Position numbers and translations under genes: made by a program
DNA from: Phycisphaerales bacterium
Lineage (GTDB): Bacteria; Planctomycetota; Phycisphaerae; Phycisphaerales; UBA1924
Assembly: GCA_016764015.1 (NCBI GenBank)
Contig: JAESSR010000197.1
Span: 1 to 16,941 of the forward strand
Length of the DNA stretch: 16,941 nucleotides
Reading direction: 5' to 3'
Part shown: positions 8,500 to 14,656 of the stretch, piece after piece
Numbering within the stretch: position 1 is the stretch's first letter
Layout: each line of letters starts with the position of its first letter
Notes under the pieces: model-generated
The model's database searches: none
What the model saw: the letters and a program-made list of their open reading frames with translations, nothing else
What the model was told of the DNA's origin: nothing

Positions 8500-9285
8500 T
8501 TAGCCCAATAAGGCACGCTCATCCTCTTCTCGCAGCTGCATCTGCCGGTGGTATATTTCCGCGATTGCTTCATCAAACATGACATCGCTGGATTTATCCG
8601 CGGAGCCGACTTCCCCGCTGCCTTCACTATTGGGATTCAGGCTCAAGCCATTTCGCTCAGCCTCGGCAAGCTCTTCCTTGGTGAACGAATAAGTCGCGAT
8701 GACCTCGCCGAGCCGAACCCGCAGCACCCCACGCACCTTGGCAAGCCGCCTACTAATAGTGGGCTCAGACACCCCGATCGCTATTGCGACCTCCTTGCCA
8801 GACTGCCCATCGAGCACACGCATCCGATAGATCGTGAAATCCGTAAAATCGGTCTCCCGCTCGACCATTTTGATCGCTGCTTCAACCTTCGCGCAGAAGA
8901 TCGATGCCTCGTAGATTTCATCAACCCCTTGGGTCGCATCTGCTTTCATCCAAGTCTCATCGAACTGTGCGTTGGCTTTGCCCCCGCCGCGTTTGAGCGC
9001 CATTCTTCGATCAATCTCATCGCCGAGCACATGCTTGGCGATGGCCAATAACCAAGTCGAGAATCGAGCACCGCGGGCAGGATCGTACCTATCTATAGAG
9101 TTGGACAATGCCGCCAGCGTTTCCTGCGACAGATCCCGCACCGTCTCCACCCCGATCCGTCCACGACCCCACCGAGAAAGCTGGATACGGATCACAGGCC
9201 CAAAGGTCTCCCAGAGCTCAAACCAAGCGGCTTCGTCATTGGCACGCAATCGAGCGATAAAACTGGTGGTCATATTGGTAAGCAT
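8500..9285 (-). CDS. Sigma-70 family (ECF-like) RNA polymerase sigma factor
   Basis: 261 residues from the ATG at 9285. I chose this start because AAAGAGGG lies directly upstream; the frame extends further up without a convincing start, and a second in-frame ATG lies four codons in. Region 2 is about 20-95, with DLSQETLAAL at 51-60 and FSTWLLAIAKHVLGDEI at 75-91. Region 4 is about 135-195, with the helix-turn-helix SGKEVAIAIGVSEPTISRRL near 162-181. No region 3 is apparent, as in ECF factors. A C-terminal extension of about 66 residues, rich in Ser, Glu and Gly (LNPNSEGSGEVGSADKSSD), is not part of a minimal ECF factor. The transmembrane kinase gene follows immediately. In planctomycetes some ECF groups are linked to Ser/Thr kinases instead of anti-sigma factors, and the kinase is the likely partner here (inference). 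Confidence 0.88.
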   Translation of the reverse strand: MLTNMTTSFIARLRANDEAAWFELWETFGPVIRIQLSRWGRGRIGVETVRDLSQETLAALSNSIDRYDPARGARFSTWLLAIAKHVLGDEIDRRMALKRGGGKANAQFDETWMKADATQGVDEIYEASIFCAKVEAAIKMVERETDFTDFTIYRMRVLDGQSGKEVAIAIGVSEPTISRRLAKVRGVLRVRLGEVIATYSFTKEELAEAERNGLSLNPNSEGSGEVGSADKSSDVMFDEAIAEIYHRQMQLREEDERALLG

Positions 9286-9297
9286 GGACCCTCTTTC
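9286..9297 (-). promoter_or_regulatory. Ribosome binding site deciding the sigma-factor start
   Basis: On the minus strand GAAAGAGGG ends three bases before the ATG at 9285. It supports that ATG over upstream extensions of the frame, which have no such site. The spacing is short, so the ATG at 9273 could also be used. Confidence 0.55.
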
Positions 9298-9367
9298 ATT
9301 CAAAGCAAATGATAAAAACAGCAGACCGGACACCCGTTCTACCGTCCACACGGCAGCGGGATCAACA

Positions 9368-9397
9368 TTCTTAGGAAATTCGGCGGCCGAGTTTCAA
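9368..9397 (-). promoter_or_regulatory. Putative sigma-70 type promoter for the sigma factor/kinase operon
   Basis: On the minus strand TTGAAA (9397-9392) and TAAGAA (9373-9368) are separated by 18 bp, with the start codon about 83 bp downstream of the -10. It resembles a housekeeping promoter. I see no convincing ECF-type GGAAC/GTC pair here that would show autoregulation. Called by eye only. Confidence 0.35.
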
Positions 9398-9591
9398 ATC
9401 AATGCTCCTATCAGGATACCCGCAAACCCACGCTCAGGGTGCAAAAAAGCCAACTTTGCTTGTCCGAGAACCCCAAGTTGCACGATTGAGAGAGATTTTC
9501 ATGTCATTTTTTGTGCTGACCATGAAATTCAACTTCCCGCTTTCCCACATACCTCCTGTCGGGCACTCAGCTCGACAAACACGAAACCAAC

Positions 9592-9611
9592 CCCGATCCA
9601 GTTTGATCGGG
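9592..9611. promoter_or_regulatory. Perfect inverted repeat upstream of coiled-coil gene (candidate operator)
   Basis: CCCGATC, six bases, then GATCGGG: perfect 7-bp arms, about 55 bp before the ATG at 9667. It could be an operator near the promoter or a hairpin in the 5' leader. Nothing in the sequence shows which protein, if any, would bind. Confidence 0.4.
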
Positions 9612-9666
9612 AACACAAAACCCAGTCGATTCTCAGGAAGATCGACATCTAGTTTGGAGAAATACA

Positions 9667-10602
9667 ATGGGATGCATTGGTAAAACAGTAGTACGCGGCG
9701 TCGTGATCACCGCCCTAGCCGGTGGTGTCCTTGTTGCAGTCGCCGGCCCACAGCGGGCACACGCCATGTTCAATCAGACCCGAGGCAGCCTCATCGGGGT
9801 CATCGACTCAAACCTCGATGACCCCATCATCCTCCGGGCACAGGTCAAGAAGCTTGAAGCACAGTACCCAGGCAAAATCGCTGAGGTCCGCTCCGATCTG
9901 AGTGAAGTCCAGACACAGATATCCCAGCTTCAACGCGAAATGCAGATCGCCACCAAGGTCGTCGCACTCGCAAGCAATGATCTCAATGTCGTCGATTCAC
10001 AAATCGCCCAGGCTCGCGTCACCCAGAGTGCAAACCCTGGTGCGATCGTTCGGATCAGCTTTAATAACAAGCCCGTAGACCTCGACGATGCATACGCCAA
10101 GCGTCAGCAGATCGAGCAAACCCAAGGCCTGTACGCCACCCGTGCTCAAGACCTCGACATCGATCTTGGATACCTGAGCGATCAGGAAGCGCAGCTCGCA
10201 GACCTCCTCAACCGTCTCGTCGGCGAACAGTCCGAGTTCCAAGCCAAGCTCTTCCAGCTTGACGCCCAGATCGATACCATCGCTCGCAATGATCGTCTCA
10301 TCGAGATGATGGAAGATCGTCAGGACACGATCGATGCCCACAGCCGATTCCAGGCAAACTCGCTGGATCAGCTCAATGGCCGTCTGTCGAACATCCGTTC
10401 CGAACAGCGTGCCCGCCTTGAAGCCATCTCGAACCGCGAAAAGACCGGAGGCTACCTCGAGGAAGCCCAGTACCTCATCGATCAAGAAGGACGCGTTCAG
10501 AGCTTCGATACACTGCCAGAGCAGTTCAACATCGAACCAACCATCATCGAAATCACCCCACAAGAGGTTGAAATCGAAGGCTCGGTCGCATCAAACAACT
10601 GA
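9667..10602 (+). CDS. Exported coiled-coil protein of unknown function
   Basis: 311 residues. The first 33 form a clear Sec signal: basic start, hydrophobic run 11-27, probable cleavage after AHA (31-33). The mature protein is almost entirely helical and coiled-coil, in two blocks (about 54-115 and 142-260) rich in Gln, Asp, Leu and Ile. They are separated by a Pro/Gly-containing loop (GAIVRISFNNKP, 125-136). The last 25 residues are acidic and look extended. There are no Cys after the signal and no catalytic motif. The start is well supported: GGAG seven bases before the ATG. The gene is divergent from the sigma-factor/kinase operon and could be one of its targets (inference). A strong terminator follows. 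I do not recognise a named family; an envelope scaffold is a reasonable guess. Confidence 0.85.
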   Translation: MGCIGKTVVRGVVITALAGGVLVAVAGPQRAHAMFNQTRGSLIGVIDSNLDDPIILRAQVKKLEAQYPGKIAEVRSDLSEVQTQISQLQREMQIATKVVALASNDLNVVDSQIAQARVTQSANPGAIVRISFNNKPVDLDDAYAKRQQIEQTQGLYATRAQDLDIDLGYLSDQEAQLADLLNRLVGEQSEFQAKLFQLDAQIDTIARNDRLIEMMEDRQDTIDAHSRFQANSLDQLNGRLSNIRSEQRARLEAISNREKTGGYLEEAQYLIDQEGRVQSFDTLPEQFNIEPTIIEITPQEVEIEGSVASNN

Positions 10603-10650
10603 TCTGATGGAATCAATCAAGACCCACACAGGCAATCCAAACGGATAATC

Positions 10651-10693
10651 GCCGCCCGAAGAGTCATCCGGCTCCTCGGGCGGCTGCCGTTTT
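10651..10693 (+). terminator. Rho-independent terminator of the coiled-coil gene
   Basis: GCCGCCCGA (10651-10659) pairs perfectly with TCGGGCGGC (10676-10684). GAG/CTC adds pairing inside, and TGCCGTTTT follows. It lies about 50 bp after the stop at 10602. Confidence 0.75.
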
Positions 10694-10704
10694 GAGGATT
10701 CTGA

Positions 10705-10739
10705 GTGGCATGGAGGTGACGAAGTCTCCTCTATGCCAC
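10705..10739. repeat. 35-nt hairpin, copy 1 of a repeat flanking the propeller gene
   Basis: A 16-bp stem closes on a GAA loop: GTGGCATGGAGGTGAC (10705-10720) against GTCTCCTCTATGCCAC (10724-10739), with one G-U pair and one T-T mismatch. The core 10709-10731 recurs at 12305-12327 with a single difference, in the loop. No T-run follows on either strand, so termination is not certain. Confidence 0.65.
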
Positions 10740-10755
10740 CCGTTTCGTATATCCC

Positions 10756-12135
10756 TTATGGACACCCAGCGGCGAAGAACTGAAGGAAGGCGGCCACATC
10801 AAAGAAGTTGAATACGCCATCACTAGTAAAGTCTGCGATAGGATCACTGTTGCCGAAGGCGGTGAGGAATGCTGCGATATCAAAGAAGTTCAGGTTGCCG
10901 TCACCAGTGAAATCCGCAGGACAATCCGCTCCCGGAACGCTGAACACATACGCCGAACCAGACTCAAAGCCGTTATCGCCATCTAAGCTTGCCCCCACAA
11001 CCACCACGCCGTTGTCCATAGCGATAGATTCGCCAAACTGGTCAAGCGTCGCTCCGTCGCTCGGGAGGAGTTTGGCGATCTCGACGCCGGTGGCGGCATC
11101 GAAAAGATACGCCGAACCAGAGGTCTGGCCGTTGTCATTGTGACGGTTCGCCCCCACGGCTACCACACCATTGTCGATGGCGATGGACCAGCCAAACTCA
11201 TCGAGCCCCGCTCCATCACTTGGGAGAAGTTTAGCGAACTGGACACCGGTCGAGGTATCGAAAAGATACGCTGCGCCAGATCTGATGCCGTTGTCACGAT
11301 TCCTCCACGCCCCCACGGCTACTACGCCGTCGCCCAAAGCGATGGAATGGCCGAATCGATCATTCGCTGTACCATCGCTTGCAAGCAGTTTGGCAATCTG
11401 AACACCGGTGACAGCGTCGAATAGATACGCCGAACCAGATCGGATGCCGTTGTCACGATCTTCCTTCGCCCCCACAGCCACTATGCCGTTGGCGATGTCG
11501 ATGGACCAGCCGAAACTGTCCCCCGTCGAGTTGTCGATTGGGAGGAGTTTGAATATCTCGACGCCGGTGGCGGCATCGAACAGATACGCCGAGCCAGAAT
11601 TGGTGCCGTTGTCGCGATTTCTCCACGCCCCAACAGCCACCACACCATCGGCGATGGCGATGGAAAACCCAAACTCGTCACCCGCCGCCCCGTCGCTCGC
11701 GAGGAGTTTGGTAGTCTGAGTACCGGAGGTGTTGAAAAGGTAGGCCGAACCAGAATTGGAGCCGGTGAGGTCGTCCCATCTCGCTCCCACGGCCACCACG
11801 CCATCGGCAATGGCGATCGAGTTGCCGAAGAGATCACCCGCCAATCCGTCGAGAGGAAGAAGTTTGACAATCTGGGCACCGGTGGCGGCATTGAAAAGAT
11901 ACGCCGAACCAGAGCCAAAGCCATTGTCGTCGTCACCCCACGCCCCTACGGCGACGATGCCATTGTCGATGGCGATGGAGATGCCGAACTGATTATCGGC
12001 CTCTCCGTCGACCGCGAGAAGTTTGATATCTTCATTGATCACCTGCCCAAATGCCGGCGTGACCAAGGCGAGCACGCCCGTCACCAAAGCTGGCAAAAAC
12101 AAACGGCTGGTACGAAAAGTCTGGTTATTATTCAA
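10756..12135 (-). CDS. Exported seven-bladed FG-GAP-like beta-propeller with GC-type dockerin
   Basis: 459 residues from a TTG at 12135. An in-frame TAG lies seven codons upstream and GGGG sits five bases before the TTG, so TTG is the best start. A signal peptide covers about 1-31 (cleavage near PAFGQ). Seven repeats of about 53 residues run from 38 to about 404; each begins KLL, contains a variant of DxFGxSIAxxxGVVAVGA, and ends SGSAYLF. Seven such units would close one integrin-alpha-like propeller. The last ~56 residues carry two dockerin-like calcium loops (DFTGDGNLNFFD and DFTSDGVFNFFD) bounded by Cys near 405 and 458. This matches the GC-type dockerin common on Phycisphaerae surface proteins. 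The dockerin suggests surface attachment by a partner not seen here. Substrate or ligand unknown; no catalytic site visible. Confidence 0.88.
   Translation of the reverse strand: MNNNQTFRTSRLFLPALVTGVLALVTPAFGQVINEDIKLLAVDGEADNQFGISIAIDNGIVAVGAWGDDDNGFGSGSAYLFNAATGAQIVKLLPLDGLAGDLFGNSIAIADGVVAVGARWDDLTGSNSGSAYLFNTSGTQTTKLLASDGAAGDEFGFSIAIADGVVAVGAWRNRDNGTNSGSAYLFDAATGVEIFKLLPIDNSTGDSFGWSIDIANGIVAVGAKEDRDNGIRSGSAYLFDAVTGVQIAKLLASDGTANDRFGHSIALGDGVVAVGAWRNRDNGIRSGAAYLFDTSTGVQFAKLLPSDGAGLDEFGWSIAIDNGVVAVGANRHNDNGQTSGSAYLFDAATGVEIAKLLPSDGATLDQFGESIAMDNGVVVVGASLDGDNGFESGSAYVFSVPGADCPADFTGDGNLNFFDIAAFLTAFGNSDPIADFTSDGVFNFFDVAAFLQFFAAGCP
10924..12024 (-). repeat. Seven tandem ~159-bp repeats encoding the propeller blades
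   Basis: Each unit encodes one 53-residue blade (52 in the second). Stretches such as GATACGCCGAACCAGA recur almost unchanged on the plus strand in most units, showing that the DNA, not only the protein, is repetitive. Unit number could change by recombination, and short-read assemblies may collapse it. Confidence 0.8.
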
Positions 12136-12241
12136 TCTGACCCCATTTTCTCTCTATTGACTGATTTGTATTCTGTTCAAAAGATTCCTATCGACTGCAC
12201 TCTACTGGAATCCCATTCTGATTCTACTCAAAAATCCGACT

Positions 12242-12268
12242 TTGACGCGATTTAATCGTGTATATAAT
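12242..12268 (+). promoter_or_regulatory. Promoter-like TTGACG-15-TATAAT
   Basis: TTGACG (12242-12247) and a consensus TATAAT (12263-12268) are 15 bp apart, slightly short of the 17 bp optimum. It points right, into a region with no recognised plus-strand gene. If active it would make a short structured RNA that runs antisense to the end of the PEP-CTERM-like gene. Confidence 0.4.
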
Positions 12269-12304
12269 CGAAAGCACCGGCAAAGGAGGTTCTTCTCAGG
12301 GTGC

Positions 12305-12328
12305 CATGGAGGTGACAAAGTCTCCTCC
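12305..12328. repeat. Hairpin repeat, copy 2
   Basis: GGAGG-T-GAC (12308-12316) pairs with GTC-T-CCTCC (12320-12328) around an AAA loop. It shares 22 of 23 bases with copy 1 (10709-10731) in the same orientation. The outer stem of copy 1 is not kept here. Confidence 0.6.
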
Positions 12329-12396
12329 ACATCTTGAGGATCGGGGAGGATATCAAAAGAAGCCATGCAGGAGCCGAAGACGGCACCCGGCTGAAA

Positions 12397-12412
12397 GAAG
12401 GCGCCGGCCTTC
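12397..12412 (-). terminator. Possible terminator hairpin of the PEP-CTERM-like gene
   Basis: On the minus strand GAAGGC, a four-base loop and GCCTTC are followed by TTTC. It begins 26 bp after the stop codon. The T-run is very short, so confidence is limited. Confidence 0.4.
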
Positions 12413-12438
12413 AAATACAAATTTGCTTACTCTACAAC

Positions 12439-13050
12439 TCAGTTTCTACGACGCCGACGGCCAACTCCCAACGATGCTATGGCAAGCAATGAAAGCCCCG
12501 ATGGTGAAGGGGTGACCGTGATGGTGTCAACAACAACATCAGCCGACAACAAAAAACCATTATTTAACTCGTAAGTGTTTCCAACTATTCCCTGTGAAAA
12601 AGTGTCGAATGTAAGCCCTAGTGAAGGAAAATCTGTTGAATCAAAGGTATTGGCACTGAAATCAAGAGCATAAAAAGTAAAGGCTGGCCCGGCAGAGGGC
12701 CGTGCAAAAATAGCAAGAACATCAAACTCGTGAGCTGGATCTCCAAATTCATCAACTGCATTTGGATCTCCGTCGGTAACTCGGAGCGATCCATTAAAGA
12801 ACTCTACTTGCCCATTCCCGAATTGAAACTCACCGCTTCCACCTTGGTAAACCGCAGTTTCAAATCTACTCCCTGTGAACAGCATATCGGTATCAAACTC
12901 AATCGAAGCGTACCAAGTTTCGCCCCCCCCAAGAATTCCGGTCGGGTCAAAAATATCTTCCAGAGTGCCGCTAAAATTCACACTAATGATGCTCGCAGAA
13001 GCGAAACCTGTTGCGGCAGCAATGCAAATAATGGGAACGATGCTTTTCAT
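12439..13050 (-). CDS. Exported protein with PEP-CTERM-like sorting tail
   Basis: 203 residues. A signal peptide covers 1-19 (cleavage near ASA, 17-19). The mature part is beta-rich, with many Phe, Gly and Asp and no Cys. The C-terminus has the three-part form of an exosortase-sorted protein: short Pro/Ser stretch (TPSPSG, 180-185), hydrophobic helix (LSLLAIASLGVG, 186-197), then RRRRR. The exact PEP triad is absent; planctomycete members often show such variants. Such tails are known to direct processing by exosortase at the cell surface, and no exosortase gene is in this window. AGGAG lies nine bases before the ATG, a strong start. It is followed on the same strand by the dockerin-tailed propeller, but with 303 bp between them the genes are probably transcribed separately. 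No known functional domain recognised. Confidence 0.82.
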   Translation of the reverse strand: MKSIVPIICIAAATGFASASIISVNFSGTLEDIFDPTGILGGGETWYASIEFDTDMLFTGSRFETAVYQGGSGEFQFGNGQVEFFNGSLRVTDGDPNAVDEFGDPAHEFDVLAIFARPSAGPAFTFYALDFSANTFDSTDFPSLGLTFDTFSQGIVGNTYELNNGFLLSADVVVDTITVTPSPSGLSLLAIASLGVGRRRRRN

Positions 13051-13296
13051 TTCTTCTCTCCTGTTAAATCTCTATAACTTTCTAAACTTTTCAAATCTTA
13101 ACCTACTATGGAATCGAATGCGATACCTAATTTACACAATTCTTCAAAAAAACATTCTCCAAACCACTCCTCTTCAACTATCACAACCCGCTCATAGCCG
13201 GATGCCGGGTGCCCCACCTGGCAAACCCACTCCAACCAAACACCTTCCATCCCCACCATTCTCCTCAATTTGCTGCCCACCCACTCCACTTATCTA

Positions 13297-13324
13297 TTGA
13301 TTTCCAGTTTCCCACGCCTATCAT
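13297..13324 (+). promoter_or_regulatory. rpmB: Putative promoter of rpmB
   Basis: TTGATT (13297-13302) and TATCAT (13319-13324) are 16 bp apart. Transcription would begin near 13331, giving a 5' leader of about 80 nt that includes the three 11-bp repeats. Confidence 0.4.
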
Positions 13325-13367
13325 CACGACCCAACGCCCAAGGTGGGCACCGATATGTCCTTATGGA

Positions 13368-13400
13368 CCAGACTGAGGCCAAACTGAGGCCAGACTGAGG
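13368..13400 (+). repeat. Three tandem 11-bp repeats in the rpmB leader, each with a TGAGG core
   Basis: Units CCAGACTGAGG, CCAAACTGAGG and CCAGACTGAGG are directly adjacent. The GAGG of the last unit (13397-13400) lies eight bases before the rpmB ATG and is its ribosome site. The other two repeat the same site 11 and 22 bases upstream. Confidence 0.85.
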
Positions 13401-13408
13401 TACGAACT

Positions 13409-13705
13409 ATGCCATTTGAATGCCACTTCACCGGAAAAAAGACAACCTACGGCAACAGAAAAGCCTACGGCGGTGCCAAGATCTCAAAGGGTGGTTTCGG
13501 CCTCCAGACCACCGGTAAATCACGCCGCAAGTTCAAGCCAAACCTGCAGAAGGTCAACGCTGAAGTCACCAACAACGACGGCTCAAAGACCACTGTAAAG
13601 GTCTACGCCTCGGCTCATGCGATCCGTTCAGGATTGTTGGTCAAGCCTCTCAAGAGAAAGTTCGGGTACACCCGCCAGCAGAAACTTGCTGCTGCAGAGG
13701 GCTAA
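13409..13705 (+). CDS. rpmB: 50S ribosomal protein bL28
   Basis: 98 residues. It contains the bL28 signature: CHFTGKKTTYGN at 5-16 (compare the usual CxxTGKxxxxGN), then SRRKFKPNLQKV near 38-49, and TVKVYASAHAIRSGLLVKPL near 62-81. It binds rRNA in the large ribosomal subunit. It is longer than the ~78-residue enterobacterial form, with extra residues before the RRKFKPN segment and a basic tail (KRKFGYTRQQK). Only one Cys is present, so it is a zinc-free type. The ribosome site is the last of three tandem repeats. A strong terminator follows at 13781, so it probably forms its own transcript, separate from mcsA. Confidence 0.92.
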   Translation: MPFECHFTGKKTTYGNRKAYGGAKISKGGFGLQTTGKSRRKFKPNLQKVNAEVTNNDGSKTTVKVYASAHAIRSGLLVKPLKRKFGYTRQQKLAAAEG

Positions 13706-13780
13706 AACGCCCGCTGAATCATCATTTGCCCCTTGTTTTCGGGTGCTTGTGAACCAACCTTCTAAAAATATCCCATCAAA

Positions 13781-13815
13781 AGCCCACAACATTGCGTGTG
13801 GGCTCTTTTAATTTT
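13781..13815 (+). terminator. Rho-independent terminator after rpmB
   Basis: AGCCCACA (13781-13788) pairs perfectly with TGTGGGCT (13797-13804) around an eight-base loop, followed by CTTTTAATTTT. A run of A before the stem lets it act partly on the other strand as well. Confidence 0.85.
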
Positions 13816-13828
13816 GATGCAAATCCTG

Positions 13829-13834
13829 TATACT
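13829..13834 (+). promoter_or_regulatory. Possible -10 box of the mcsA promoter
   Basis: TATACT lies 43 bp before the mcsA ATG, just after the rpmB terminator. The -35 position (TTTTAA) is weak, so this is tentative. No CtsR-like heptad repeat was seen nearby. Confidence 0.3.
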
Positions 13835-13877
13835 CAGCAGGTTCAGACAATGGATTGAGAATACTGGAGGGCAACGG

Positions 13878-14564
13878 ATGCTCTGCGAATGTGGCCAACA
13901 TGAAGCGACGATCCACGAAGTGATCATCACCAACGACAAAAAAAAGGTCGAAAGGCACCTGTGCGAACAATGCGCACGCCAACAGGGGGTCAGCATTGAT
14001 CCCTATGTACCGATCAACCAGCTCATTTCGAGCGCTAGCTATATCATGGGGCAGGTCATCACCGATGAGGACGCCTCGCCAGAGGACGACTTCACAACCG
14101 ATGCCCCCAACGAGTCTATAAAACCTCGCCCAACCATGAAACTCAACCCGGTTCACCAGGCATGTGTCGGGTGCGGGCAGACCTTTTCGAACTTCAAAAA
14201 GACCGGCTTGCTCGGGTGCCCAGCTTGCTATCAAATCTTTGAAGACCGCATCGGGCCGATGATCGAACGAGCACACGAGGGCGGGTGCAACCATGTCGGC
14301 AAGGTGCCCAAGCGAGCACTCTGCGAAAGCAAAGACGCCAACGACTCCAATCGAATCGAAGCATTGCTCGGCGATATCCGCCAACGCGAAGAACGCCTCG
14401 ATGCCTTGCGTCAACGCCTAGCCAAATCCATCCATGATGAGGAATACGAGCAGGCAGCGATGCTCCGCGATGAACTCACCCGGCTCACATCATTGGCAGC
14501 ATCCCAAATAGAACCTGCGCCCAATAGATCATCCGCTTCTGATTCCGCACCCGCTTCATCCTAA
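13878..14564 (+). CDS. mcsA: McsA-like zinc protein, activator of the McsB arginine kinase
   Basis: 228 residues. Two Cys4 zinc sites are visible: Cys3, Cys5, Cys29, Cys32; and Cys96, Cys99, Cys114, Cys117. A linker leads to a C-terminal UVR-type helical hairpin (about 158-200; HDEEYEQAAMLRDEL). This is the McsA architecture. In Bacillus McsA binds and activates the kinase McsB and helps link it to the ClpC stress system. The first zinc site is unusual in using CEC rather than CxxC. A Ser/Pro/Ala-rich tail of about 25 residues follows the UVR segment. The start is supported by GGAGGG six to seven bases upstream. mcsB follows 92 bp later. UVR domains also occur in UvrB/UvrC, but the zinc sites and the neighbouring mcsB make McsA clear. 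Confidence 0.92.
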   Translation: MLCECGQHEATIHEVIITNDKKKVERHLCEQCARQQGVSIDPYVPINQLISSASYIMGQVITDEDASPEDDFTTDAPNESIKPRPTMKLNPVHQACVGCGQTFSNFKKTGLLGCPACYQIFEDRIGPMIERAHEGGCNHVGKVPKRALCESKDANDSNRIEALLGDIRQREERLDALRQRLAKSIHDEEYEQAAMLRDELTRLTSLAASQIEPAPNRSSASDSAPASS

Positions 14565-14656
14565 GATCAGGTTGCGCAAATCAGGGTCACGAGCATTCAT
14601 CCGCTCAATCTCTAGGCCGTAATCATTTCATCCAATCCCAATCGGAGAACCCGCCG

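Larger units (their letters stand above)
9286..9666. other. Divergent intergenic region between sigma factor and coiled-coil gene
   Basis: 381 bp with no gene I can support. It contains the putative minus-strand promoter at 9368-9397, a perfect inverted repeat at 9592-9611, and a good ribosome site for the plus-strand gene (GGAG at 9655-9658). Short open frames here on both strands have no recognisable features and no ribosome sites. The region must hold promoters for both directions. Confidence 0.6.
12136..12438. other. Structured non-coding region between two surface-protein genes
   Basis: 303 bp with no supported gene. On the plus strand it holds a promoter-like pair (12242-12268), a perfect Shine-Dalgarno core AAGGAGG (12283-12289) without a well-placed start codon, the second copy of the hairpin repeat (about 12305-12328), and GAAGGC/GCCTTC arms at 12397-12412. 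On the minus strand it must carry the 3' end of the PEP-CTERM-like transcript and the promoter of the propeller gene, for which I see no clear boxes. Confidence 0.55.
13051..13408. other. Divergent intergenic region before rpmB
   Basis: 358 bp with no supported gene. It contains a small hairpin at 13204-13222 (GCCGGGTG / CACCTGGC), a promoter-like pair at 13297-13324, and the triple repeat at 13368-13400. A 63-codon minus-strand frame at 13098-13289 has no ribosome site or known features. The left third is AT-rich and probably holds the promoter of the PEP-CTERM-like gene, but no boxes stand out. Confidence 0.5.

Noticed and set aside
9592..9640. GGAAC followed by GTC upstream of the coiled-coil gene as an ECF promoter
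   Set aside because: The two boxes are only about 10 bp apart, not the 16-17 bp typical of ECF promoters.
9434..9667. Minus-strand 77-codon frame between the sigma factor and the coiled-coil gene
   Set aside because: It needs a TTG start at the edge of the divergent gene, has no ribosome site and no known motif, and covers the region where promoters are expected.
10924..12024. Regular repeats that could suggest a CRISPR array
   Set aside because: The ~159-bp units are fully coding in frame and encode beta-propeller blades, without short repeats separated by unique spacers.
12306..12515. Plus-strand ORF starting MEVTKSPPHLED after a perfect AAGGAGG
   Set aside because: The start codon is 16 bases from the ribosome site, the frame runs antisense into the PEP-CTERM-like gene, and the product is Arg-rich and low in structure. 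Better explained as non-coding.
13098..13289. Minus-strand 63-codon frame upstream of the PEP-CTERM-like gene
   Set aside because: No ATG start, no ribosome site, no recognisable features; the region reads as an ordinary promoter region.
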